NCBI GenBank assembly: GCA_022264855.1
Contig: JABYQU010000023.1
Coordinates: forward strand, 1-64,000
Length of the DNA: 64,000 nt
From: Lenzites betulinus
Taxonomy: Eukaryota > Basidiomycota > Agaricomycetes > Polyporales > Polyporaceae
Direction: 5' to 3'
The notes under the pieces were generated by a model. It ran no database searches. It saw nothing but the letters and a program-made list of their open reading frames with translations, and was not told the origin of the DNA. The translations under genes were made by a program, and so were the position numbers. Each line of letters starts with the position of its first letter. Within the stretch, counting starts at the first letter, position 1. This document shows positions 34,679-44,174 of the stretch, one piece after another.

Positions 34679-35742
34679 ACCGAGCGCGTATGTTGTCCCC
34701 GTGTCGCGTAATTTAATCCGCATCCCGTGCTCTCTCGCCGCGACGGACGGATGGTCAATGTGGTGTTGCCCAAACCAAGCGGACATGAGGCGCTCCTCCA
34801 CGACCCTGATCATCGACGCGTCCGCTCCAATGCGCGAGTCCGCCAGTGGGCCCCTATCGGAAGTCCCGCTGTCCCGGCTCGGCGATAGGGCATGCTCGAC
34901 TGGGTGCGCTGGGGAGCAGGCTGCGGTGAGCTCCGCTGTTTTCGCCGTGCAGCTTTGCACGTTCGAGGCGGGGTAGGTGTAATAGTGCGCCCCGAAGGCG
35001 ACCTCAGACGGCGGACTGCGAGGCCCGGTTTGGTTAAGCAGCAAGCGTTGCGCCATCTGATAGCAGCGCAGGCTCTGCACAACGTGCGGAGGCGGTAGAA
35101 GAGCGCGACCCTGCACGGCTGACGTTGCCGTCTGCGCACATCCCATACGTACTGCTATTAGTGCGTGCACGCAGAAGGCCGGCAGCGCCAAAGTCCCGTT
35201 CCCTGGCGACACCCGCCTGCGTGCGTCTGCGGCCGGGATATTCGATGGGGCAGCCCCAGTCCCTACACTGGCCCGCGAGGCTGCTCAGCCGTGGCTTTTG
35301 GCGCACCCTGTAGATCGTGCGTAGCATATCTCGCCGCCCAACACGCGTCCTTCATATTCGATCCCTGGATGATTTAGCGGCTATATCAGGCCTCTGTGCT
35401 CGCGGATGCCGCGCAGATACGCCTCGCATCCTCCGTCCCCGTCCACAGACACCCCCGCGCGCCCTCGCATCCTGCTCGCGGGTGTCGACGCGGTGGTGCC
35501 CCCCGCGCCCGCAGAGCTCGGCGTGCGGGTGTGCGCTCTTCCCAGAACCCCCGCTCCGCACCTTAGACTTCGTGATGTGCAGCCTATACTTCAGCCGCTG
35601 CGATCTAGATAAGGCTCGTTCTCTGCCCTGCTGCCACTGTACGTAACGCGGGCTCGTCTGGGCCACGGGCCATTTCGCCGGACGCCATCGTGGGCATGCT
35701 CGTACCCATCATTGTACGGTGCGCCCGCTCAGCCGGTACAAT
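34679..35742. other. Intergenic stretch left of the MITE, no supported gene
   Basis: Several mirrored frames on both strands of GC-rich DNA, without family features. Confidence 0.5.
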
Positions 35743-35750
35743 GTCGTGAC
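35743..35750 (+). repeat. Left 8-bp target-site duplication (GTCGTGAC)
   Basis: This octamer directly abuts the left terminal inverted repeat and is repeated exactly at 36287-36294. Confidence 0.85.
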
Positions 35751-36286
35751 TAGGGTGCAGTGATTTTGTCCGAGCTAATTAGCCAAGGGCTAATTAGCAG
35801 CCGTAATTCACGGTAAATGACATGTCAATTAGACATGGGCCCGAAACCCCTGTGTCAATCAGGGTAAATTAGACCTCTGAGGATTCCGCCTCTGGGAGGC
35901 AAACCAGGGATGATTACGCATCTGCGGTACGTACAAGGCTTTCGTTTCGCGACCAGGTGTCCCCCATGCGGCGACGTTCGCAAGTTCTGTGTATGGCTTC
36001 TCGGCGGCGACCCCCACGACGGTAACCGGCTGTTAGCGCCCGATAGCCACGTCGAGCTTCTGTAGAGGAGAAAGAATTGCTGCTAGTAGAAATAGGAATC
36101 CTTTACATGCCACCTCGGCCGTACAGACGTAGGATGTGGAGCAATCCAAGCAAAATAGCCTTAAGCGCCCAAAGAGGTGAATCACGGTCATTTACACCTG
36201 TAAATTAGCTCCAGGAAGGGGCAGCCAGAATGACCAGCTAATTAGCACGGTGAATTAGACCTTGGTTCCTAAATCACCGCACCCTA
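35751..36286. mobile_element. Non-autonomous hAT-type element (MITE), 536 bp
   Basis: The element starts TAGGGTGCAGTGATTT and ends AAATCACCGCACCCTA, giving 16-bp terminal inverted repeats with one mismatch. It is flanked by a perfect 8-bp direct repeat GTCGTGAC. An 8-bp target duplication with TAGGG-type ends is the signature of the hAT superfamily. Inside there is no long coding frame, so it must have been moved by a transposase encoded elsewhere. Sub-terminal zones are loaded with an AATTAG-centred motif (four copies on the left between about 35778 and 35873, three on the right between about 36202 and 36259). This is the arrangement expected for transposase-binding sites. Intact ends and identical duplications suggest a fairly recent insertion. 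Confidence 0.88.
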
Positions 36287-36294
36287 GTCGTGAC
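36287..36294 (+). repeat. Right 8-bp target-site duplication (GTCGTGAC)
   Basis: Exact copy of 35743-35750, directly after the right inverted repeat. Confidence 0.85.
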
Positions 36295-36806
36295 GTTCCC
36301 CCTGGGCGATCAACCACTCGTCGCGGCAATGATCTCCACAGATTCGCTGATGAGGTACTTGTATGTCCCCGTTTGTGCCGTGTTCGAGCTTGAGGGTGTT
36401 TTGCCGCTGGGCTTGGCGCCCGGGAGCGTCCGCGCATGCAGTTCGTATGAAGCAGGCGTATATTTCATTCACTTGCACTATGATCATCGGGTCATTGGAT
36501 CAGTGGCGCCGTTTGTGCAGGTGTGCGTGGTAGCAAGGTATAGAATAACATCGGGGGCCCGAAATACGATTAACAACAGCATATTTGATACAGCCATACA
36601 ACCAGGCAAACCTAGAGCATCCGAAAGCGAAACCACGCATAGCAAGTGCCGCATAACACACTCTGCCAAGAACTACGAGAGAGAGATCGAAAACCCCGAC
36701 GGACACCCCGGATCGCCCGCAGCGCATGGCGCTAGAGGGCAAGCTGCCTCAGTTCCATGAACAACGCTCCAACGGCGACAGCCCGCGCGCACCTCGTCAC
36801 CGGCTC
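36295..36806. other. Region between the MITE and the 139-aa gene
   Basis: An open frame of 156 codons on the plus strand (36290-36760) has no family features. The right part is likely the 3' untranslated region of the minus-strand 139-aa gene. Confidence 0.45.
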
Positions 36807-37283
36807 TCAGACGCAGGCCTCGTCGGGCTGCACCTCGCCGGGCTGCGCCTCGCCGATGTCCTCGAGCGGCCCGAACCACGGCATCGGGTCGGCGACCATC
36901 GCCTGGTACTCCGCGTCGCTGATGTGCCGGAAGTATATGGTCTCGTCCTTCCAGCCGCGCAGCAGGAGCTCAAGCTTGCGCAGGTTCGGGATGTTGCTCA
37001 GGTTCTTGAACTCGATTTCCGCGACGGGCCAGCCCTCGATGCGCACGCGGTAGCGGGCGACGACGTCCCGCATGTACGCCCCCTGCGCCCACTTCATCTG
37101 CGCCCCGTTCTGGCCGGTGATTTCTCCTGCGAGCGCAAGTCAGTGTCGGCACGTGCGTACGGGGGCGCAGGGGCGGGACGTACGGAGCTTCTGCTTGACG
37201 AGGGCGCGCACCTCGGCGCGCGTCTCTGTCATGCGGTCGGAGTAGGGCTTCGGGGGGTTGATACGGAACTTCTGGAACGACAT
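36807..37283 (-). CDS. Small uncharacterised protein, 139 aa
   Basis: Exons 37283-37184 and 37126-36807 join in phase 1 through a 57-bp intron (GTACGT...CTCGCAG). The protein begins MSFQKFRINPPKPYSDRMTE and contains RAEVRALVKQKLREITGQNG and WAQGAYMRDVVARYRVRIEG. Its core reads AEIEFKNLSNIPNLRKLELL and ends in an acidic tail (LEDIGEAQPGEVQPDEACV). Even composition, good splice sites and a TATA-like TTATACC on the opposite strand about 95 bp upstream support a real gene. It has no signal peptide or membrane span. I do not recognise a named domain; the fold may be a small alpha/beta module. Confidence 0.7.
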
Positions 37284-38636
37284 GGTGCGGAAGGTGGGGG
37301 TGGCCGGGAGGGGGAGCTGGGGCAGAACTGCGATGGATGACTGGCGGTGGTGGCCATCGACAAAGCCCGCGGCGCCCCTCTTATACCAGCGCGCACCGAC
37401 GGTGCCAGCCCGCGTCCGCGACCGCGGCGTGCACGCGGGGCAGCGTGGTGGCGACCATGGTTCGATGACCCGCGGGGAGGCAGAGCGTCGAGGATCGGCT
37501 CGCCGGGGGGGCCTCTGCGGGCTCTTGCTGGAAGAACGCTTCCAGGACTTCGGCGGCCTCCCAAGAGGCAATGAAGCAGCCCGCTCGGACGAGGGGTGTA
37601 GTTAAGTGAGAGGCGGCAAGCGGAAGCTCCGTGTGCTCGCCCGGCGATGAATAGTCATATGGGGCATCCGAGGGCGAGTCGCAGACACGACCCTGCGTGC
37701 TTCGTGAGCAACACGTACGCGCGGGACGATTAAGGAGGTATACGGACTTAGCTCGAGTCGCTTGCCCAGACCCGCCGAAAGGGGCCCTCGCGTGCCCCAC
37801 CGAGTGCGTGCGCGCGCGATCCGAGACAGCAGACGCGGGGGCGCACGCTCAGGAGCCGCCCACACGAGGCGGACTCTGCAGCAGCACGCCGGATCGACGT
37901 GCGCCTCCAGGAGCGCAGGCTGGGTGGGTGGGCTGCCGGGGATGATGGCGAGGCCGAGGGGTGCGCGGGCCGCGTCCAGGGCCGGGTGCAGCTGCCCCGC
38001 CCCGCGAGGAGATCTCTTCCCGGAGGGAGCGATCGTCTCCCGCGTAGGCCCAATGTGCGTGCGCAGGGGACAGGACCGCCGCTTGTGAGCTCTTGAACGC
38101 TCGGTGGAGCGATCGTCTCTCGCGTTCCGAGCCTCTTCCCGTAGCCTGCACCGCATCGCTACTGTAGCGTGGCGCACTGGATGACATGGCTGCCGCCAGG
38201 CCCCCCGGCGAGCCATGCGTGCGCTGGTCATAATGTGCGCGTCCAGCCAGCTACTTGGCTCGGACGACTACGGAACGCCGCGGTCTGATGCGCCCCGCTG
38301 GCGAATATGTCAATGTCGAACTGGTTGCTCGGCCACTCTGGATGCGAGCAGAGAACGCCGATCAGCATGGGGTTTTTCAGCGTATGGGTTTTTAGCACTC
38401 ACATCCGCATGTCCAGCTCGGACAGGACACCCGCTGGCACGCACAAACGCCGCAAGCACCAATACCTACCCAAACAGCTTTGGAGATGGGCCTACCTCGC
38501 CACTCATGCGACACATCATGGGTTCGGTCCCCATCGAGAAGGCTGCATCGGAGAAGTCGTCGATAATTTACATAAAACCGTCCTGGGCCCCGCAAAACGA
38601 GCTTAACAACGGAAGCAGACGCAGAAAGGTGTGCGA
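37284..38636. other. Intergenic stretch, no supported gene
   Basis: It contains long GC-rich mirror frames. A 19-bp motif (GAGCGATCGTCTC with C/T-CGCGT) occurs twice about 80 bp apart near 38026 and 38107. Nothing else is supported. Confidence 0.5.
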
Positions 38637-40305
38637 TCATAGTTCATCTGTGACGTGCCCCCTCGCCTCCTCCGTCGCGGTCTCCTGCGCAGCCTCGTGG
38701 CTCGAAGTCGCAGCCTCCGTGGCGGCCTCCTCAGCCTCTTCTGTCGCGGTTGGCGCAGCGGACTCGCCCGCGACGGGCGTCTTCGGGTGGCCCGTCTCTG
38801 CGGGGTCGAAGACGATCTGGGCGCCGTCGCCCGTCTGGGCCATCTTCGGCTTCGCCGCCTCCTTGCGCGCCTCCTCCTCCTGGTGCTTGAGGATGCGGTG
38901 GATGGGGTCCTCCGGCTTCTCCTCCTTCGCGCCCTCCTTCTTGTGCGCCTTGAGCGGGATGTCGGCGTGCGCGCCGCCGGGCGCGTGCGGGTTGATCCCC
39001 GCCTTCATCGCCTCCTCGAAGTCGATGAGGTCGTTGTAGCCACCGTGCGCGAGCCGCATCCGCTGCTCCTCCTGCTGGCGCTCGATCTCCTTCTCACGCT
39101 CATCGAGCACCTCCTCTTCCTCCTCCACCGGCGGCGCGGCTTTTGCGAGCGCTTCGAGGTCGATCGTGCCATCGAGGATCGAATCAAAGAACTCGGAGAG
39201 CGGGTCGTGTTTCGAGACGCCTGTGGGGGATCTCGTTGGAACGACCGATCGCGCAGAGCAGGGGAACGCTGCTCACCATAGTAGCGCACGTAATCAGTGG
39301 AACCCGGGGGGTAGTAGAGAACCTTGGACGATTTTGCGGGGCCCTTCTCGAGGCCCATCTCTAGTGAGCTCTTCCCATAGCGGTCACGGTGGATACCGAA
39401 TGTGATCTGGTCCTTGTACTTGTTGCCGAGGGTCTGCCAGAGGAGAGGAATGCCCTTTCCTTGGTTGAGGAGCAGGGCGCGCGGCTTGTCGATGTTCTAG
39501 GCACAGGGCGGCGTTAGTTGGAAGGGCAGGGACATAGTGGCGGTGTAACGGACCGCGTTCACCCATGGGGGGAGCTCCTCAAGATGGTAGAGCTTCTTCA
39601 CGTTGTGTGGGATGTTTCGCGACGCCCAATAGTAGAACGCGCTGGCGGTCCGAGTCGGGTAGTCGAAGTCTATGGGCTTCATGTCCTTTCCGCGCGGGAA
39701 GAGCTGCGAGGAAGGGTCAGCACGGCGCCACTCTCCGCAACGCGCACGACATGCCTTGAGCGTCGGGAAGCCCTGCACACCCTGCTCGGAGCATAGCCGC
39801 TTGTTGCTCTGCTTATCGCAGTCGACCGCGTAGAAGGGAATCATGGGGTAGACTCCCAGCGCGGCCTGGCTGAATTCAGGGGCCATCTTCTGGCAGTGCT
39901 AAGCCGGGAGTCAGATCATGCTCGCGAGAGCGTAACTCTGATGCTGCGACTTACTCCACACCACGGCGCGACGAACGCCACGACAGATGTTGCCTGGGAA
40001 AGAGGGATGCCTGTCAGTCATGCTAGGAGGATGGCCCGTTCGGCGCTTGACACACTCGATGTCCTGACAGTTGCTGCGACGCGTCCGACGAGCAATACGC
40101 ACGGTAACTCGGACATTTCGACGCGCCAGCACCGACGCGGGGCAAGTGGAAGTATGCGAGACGCGGTACGCACATTCTGTTTCATCACTTTCTTCCAGTC
40201 CTTCGCGTCGACCATCTTAACGACGGTGTCCTTTGGGAAGAGCGCCGCCGACGCCAGCGAAGGCGTGAGGGCGATGACGAGGGGGAGCCATTGGTGCAGC
40301 TGCAT
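38637..40305 (-). CDS. ER thioredoxin/PDI-family protein with CGHC site and TDEL tail, 422 aa
   Basis: Six exons (40305-40174, 39993-39955, 39898-39755, 39703-39554, 39496-39277, 39220-38637) keep phase. Exon 3 ends AAG|GCATGT, so intron 3 is GC-AG; no GT donor would keep the frame. The signal peptide MQLHQWLPLVIALTPSLASA is followed by a thioredoxin domain with APWCGHCQKMAPEF (Cys56-Gly-His-Cys59) and the cis-Pro segment VQGFPTLK. A second, redox-inactive region follows (WASRNIPHNVKKLYHLEELP). After about residue 250 the chain becomes a Glu/Arg coiled coil (EEEEEVLDEREKEIERQQEE) and then a Pro/Ala/Glu-rich tail. It ends HVTDEL, close to the fungal HDEL retrieval signal. A disulphide isomerase or oxidoreductase role in ER protein folding is likely (compare yeast Mpd1). 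The long charged tail is unusual for the family. Confidence 0.88.
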
Positions 40306-41077
40306 GTTGGAGGTGGGTGGGGGATGCAGACAGTGTCGAGCGGATGGGGCGGCACGCGGCCTTATACGACGGTCGCTGCACGCGTGGGGAAGCGGACCTG
40401 CGCAGGCTGACGTGGCCAATTGAGAGCTGGGCGGTTCCCACCGCCCCCGGACTAGTCTCAGCGATGCCGACGAGCATGGCGACTGTCCAACAGCGCGGTT
40501 TACCCACGAAACAGGCCTCCTGCGACTCTGTGCGGGCGGGAATCAACGCAAAGGCGGTGGGAGAGTGCAGCCTGCCGCCGTCGTGCTCACACTCGTCCGA
40601 CGCTCGTGTACGTGGCACGCCCCCGGCGCCTGGCCGGAGTCTGCGAATTCCCTTTCTGGGCCGCTGCCCTGCACGATGTTCCCACGCTCAGCAACAGAGC
40701 TTTAGAGTGGCACACGTTTCAATGCACCCTCTTCAACGCCGCGCTCGTTCGCCGGCGACATGCATGGGAAGCCCGCGCACCCACTCGCGCAAGCAATCGT
40801 TCCGACAAATACCCAGTCTGCGCCGTGCGCCCGCTGCCCGACGCGAGCCCGCGCGCACGCCCTCAGCTGACCCTATCGCGCCTCCTCCGGGCCCTACACG
40901 TGTTGTGCTAACTGCACGCCTCATGTCGGCAGCGAGGTCCATCGGACGGGGCACGATATAAACCGCCCCCGCCCAATATGTCGCGCTTTCACTCTTGCTA
41001 CCATCCCGCCCGCGATAAACGTCGCCCGCACCCCTCCTGGTAGCTTCGATTCGATTCGACCCAACTCACACGCCGTC
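40306..41077. promoter_or_regulatory. Divergent upstream region of the PDI-like and RanBP1 genes
   Basis: The 772-bp gap carries TATA-like sites on both sides: CTTATAC (40361-40367, read GTATAAG for the PDI-like gene, about 58 bp upstream) and GATATAAA (40955-40962, about 115 bp before the RanBP1 start). Frames inside are unsupported. Confidence 0.45.
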
Positions 41078-43016
41078 ATGTTCCCGCTGAACGACCTCAA
41101 CTTCGTGGCCTGTGCGCTCGCGACCGTCTCCGCGGCAGTGGGCTACAGAGTTTCTCGCGCCCGGACCCGCGGTGCGAACGGATTCAATGGGTATGCATCC
41201 TGTCGACCGATCCGTGGGATCTCGCTCACTGGGCTGGCCATCCGCTCGCCAATCGGACGCCGTCCATCTCTGCGCCCTGCTGGGTCCGAACAGACTTGCG
41301 GAGTATGGGCGTGCCGTGGGCCAGAGCCGCTTCAACTTCCTCAAGCTCCGTCGCAGGAACAGCACCGCCAGCGTCGCACCTACAGAGTGCGATGGGACAG
41401 AACCGCCCACCTCGGAGTGCGGCACGCCTCTTCCTGCCGGCCAGGACGACGTAAGTGTCTCGTCCTTGGTTTGCATTGCCGGGATCGGGGGGCCGACCGG
41501 GAGCGTTTTGTCGCGCCCGAACTCTCTTCCCAACGCGTCCGGAAACGATCGCAGAACATCCGCGTTGACGAAATATGCATTCAAAGATTTCAGATCAACC
41601 AGAGGAAGGCTCGCTCAAACGGAGACGCTCCGTCACTCCAGAAGCCCCCGCGCCAGAAGCCACGGTAGGTTCGCTGAGTGACTCGCCAACTCCGCCTGTG
41701 GTTGACGGGAGCTCCAACCCAGTGCCTGCCTCGCAGTGAACCGCTGCCGAAGCGCCGCAGGACCTCTGAGCCTGAAGAACGCACCGAGCAGGCCGCGAAG
41801 ATCGAGGAGATCGCACCGCAGTCTATCGATAGTCCCCCTCCCGCTGGCACAGAAGCCGCGGTGGGTGCGGAGGACGAGCAGGGCATTCAGGTAGACGCAT
41901 GCGAAACAGCCCCCGAACCTAAGCCCAGCAGCGATGTTAGCCTTCCGCGCCTGTCGGCTCCTGAACGTTCACTGAGTACTGCGTCCCACTCCGTCTATTC
42001 AGCACCCGCCCACGGAAACATCGTGCCAATTCGGGGCCCTTCTTCCCCTTCTTTGCCTGAGGACGTCCCTATCGTGAAGGCATCTCCATTAGGCGCGCCC
42101 CCAGCACCAGCTTGGCCTCGCACCCCCGCTGCGATCATGGCAGTGAGTTACCCCTTCGGTAGCTTGCAGTCTGTCCCAACCGAACGCTCCCACAGGTCAA
42201 GCCCTCGGCTGCTTTCCAGGCGTTTTCTGGCACGACCTCTGCCTTTGCGAGCTTTTCCGCAGGGCCGTCTACTCGTGGTCCGGCGTGGTCTGCACCCGCC
42301 GGCGACGCTCTGCCCGCACTTGCGGCGACGGCGTCTGATCCTCTGGCAGCGCTGTCGTATAGCACTACGCCACAGACCAGTACGTGACCCTGCAACGCCG
42401 CTAATGCCCTTATGGCGCTCATATCCCTATGCTCGGCGCAGACGTGACGGGCGAGGAAGACGAGGAGGTCGTCACCGCGCTGAGGGGCGCCAAGGTGTTC
42501 ATCAAGCGCGGAGAGCGCGATTTCTGCGAGGGCATCCTCGGGAACGTGAAGCTGCTCAAGCACAAGAAGACCGGCCACGAGCGGATCCGTGCGTGCCCCC
42601 ATTCTCCTCTGTCGACCAGCCACGCTGACCCGCATGCATCTGGGCCCTGCGTGCAGTGTTCCGCCGGGAGCCGGTGATGAAGGTGTCGATGAACGTCCCC
42701 CTGCGTCCGCTGGTGCGCTGCTCGTTCGACGAGGCGCAGGGCCAGCTCCGCGTCGCGCTCATGGAGCCCGCGGAGGACGCCGCGCAGCAGGACCGCGTGG
42801 CCGTCTACGCCCTCAAGGTTCGTGCCCCCGTCTCCGCGTATATGGCGCTGCGTATTGTGCTTGGGAAGCTGACTTGGCGCGGTGCGCGGATAGCGGGGCA
42901 AGGCGTCGCGGACCGAGTTTGCAGATTTTGCGCAGGCGATCATGGAGAGCGCGCGGGTGTTGCGCGAGGAGCAGCAATTACAGGCGGGCGCTGTGGCTGT
43001 CGGTGCATGTCAATGA
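41078..43016 (+). CDS. RanBP1-domain protein (Yrb2/RanBP3-like) with N-terminal hydrophobic segment, 460 aa
   Basis: Eight exons (41078-41190, 41294-41450, 41587-41664, 41723-42142, 42196-42379, 42442-42588, 42657-42817, 42894-43016) keep phase. The acceptor of exon 3 (TTCAAAG) is the weakest call; an alternative start MHSKISDQPEEG at 41575 would drop exons 1-2. The C-terminal RanBP1 domain (about 318-445) shows TALRGAKVFIKRGERDFCEG, LGNVKLLKHKKTGHERI, VFRREPVMKVSMNVPLRPLV (the exon junction makes the first residue Leu) and AVYALKRGKASRTEFADFAQ. It should bind Ran-GTP and act in nuclear transport. The middle holds KRRR-type nuclear-signal-like clusters and a Ser/Pro/Ala linker with scattered Phe (FQAFSGTTSAFASFSAGPS). 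Residues 1-30 (NDLNFVACALATVSAAVGYR then basic VSRARTR) look like a membrane anchor. Confidence 0.82.
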
Positions 43017-44174
43017 GCGGGTCGGGATGTCGGGATAGACCCAGCGCTGGGCGCGATGTGTCGCATACTGCGTATATAGTGGCCGTAATTTATTCACTGC
43101 TGTATTGTTACGACTCGCACAACTTGCTGTTGCCATGTTTAGTATGGTTATGGTTATGCTGGACTCCAAATCTTGTTGCTGTGATCACTTCGCGGCTACA
43201 AACCAAGAACAAGAGCGCCAGGTGGTAGGCTTCGCTCCCGTACGAGTACTAATAGTAGACTCTGCCGATACCTGGAGCTCGACTCCGTGTGTCGGGCAAA
43301 GACGTCGAAGCGTCGGCCCGACAGCGAGCTCAAACACAATAAGAGTCTATCTTAGCCCACATCGGCGGCCTCACGCTTTCTGTGCATCAGTTCTAGTGGG
43401 AGCATACATTGCTCTGGGCGGGGGCGCGCTCCCGCTAACTGCTGGGAAGACAATTGCGTGGGTACAACGGCGACATTGACCCCCGCGCGGCAGCGCGGGC
43501 GACACGTGGTGATAGGGCGGGCGATTGGAAGAGAAGTGTGGCCTGCGGGTCATGAGCGTGATGCGCACGGCGAGCTTATTGTGTTTGACGACGGGGACGG
43601 CATCGAGGACGTTGTTCTGCGAAAGGCAGGCGTTGTGTTTCGCCGGGACCCCGGGTACGTAGTATGCAACGCGGCCTCGCGCGGACAATAAGGGGGGCGG
43701 ATTAAGCAGTGCTGGGTGGCCGGGGTCGCGGGGCGCCTGCGGGTATGGAGACGCGTTTGCAGGGACGGAATAGGCGCCGTGCGTGATGTTGATGTGCCGA
43801 AGCGAGGCCAATTGTCCCTACCCGGGGCAAGGACGCACTTTTGTCCGCTCTGTGCTCTTAAGCACCTGTTGCACCGGACTAGACAGCCACCACCAGCTAG
43901 TCTAGTGTCCGCCGCCTGCAACAGCCCTCTGCTCTCCGCTCCACGCATCCTCTGCCTCGCATTTACCAGGACTTGCCCTCCTCTGTAGCCCTATCCAGCA
44001 TCTCGCCTTCGACCTTCTGCCAGCCACATTTCTCACGACTCGCGCGCTCCGTTCAGAACCGGTTACGCCTCATTCATATCCTCGTGAGTTTATTCGCGAA
44101 CATTCGAGCCTGCTCGGAAATTGACATAGCGTGCAGACGTCTCCTCACGTCGAAGTCCTCCAAGAATCCTATTC
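43017..44174. other. Intergenic stretch, no supported gene
   Basis: It holds the 3' end of the RanBP1 gene and the promoter/leader of the 571-aa gene. Small frames conflict between strands. Confidence 0.55.

Noticed and set aside
38215..39281. Long plus-strand frames opposite the PDI-like gene
   Set aside because: They mirror the Glu/Lys/Arg-rich coiled-coil exon; the minus strand has signal peptide, CGHC and consistent introns.
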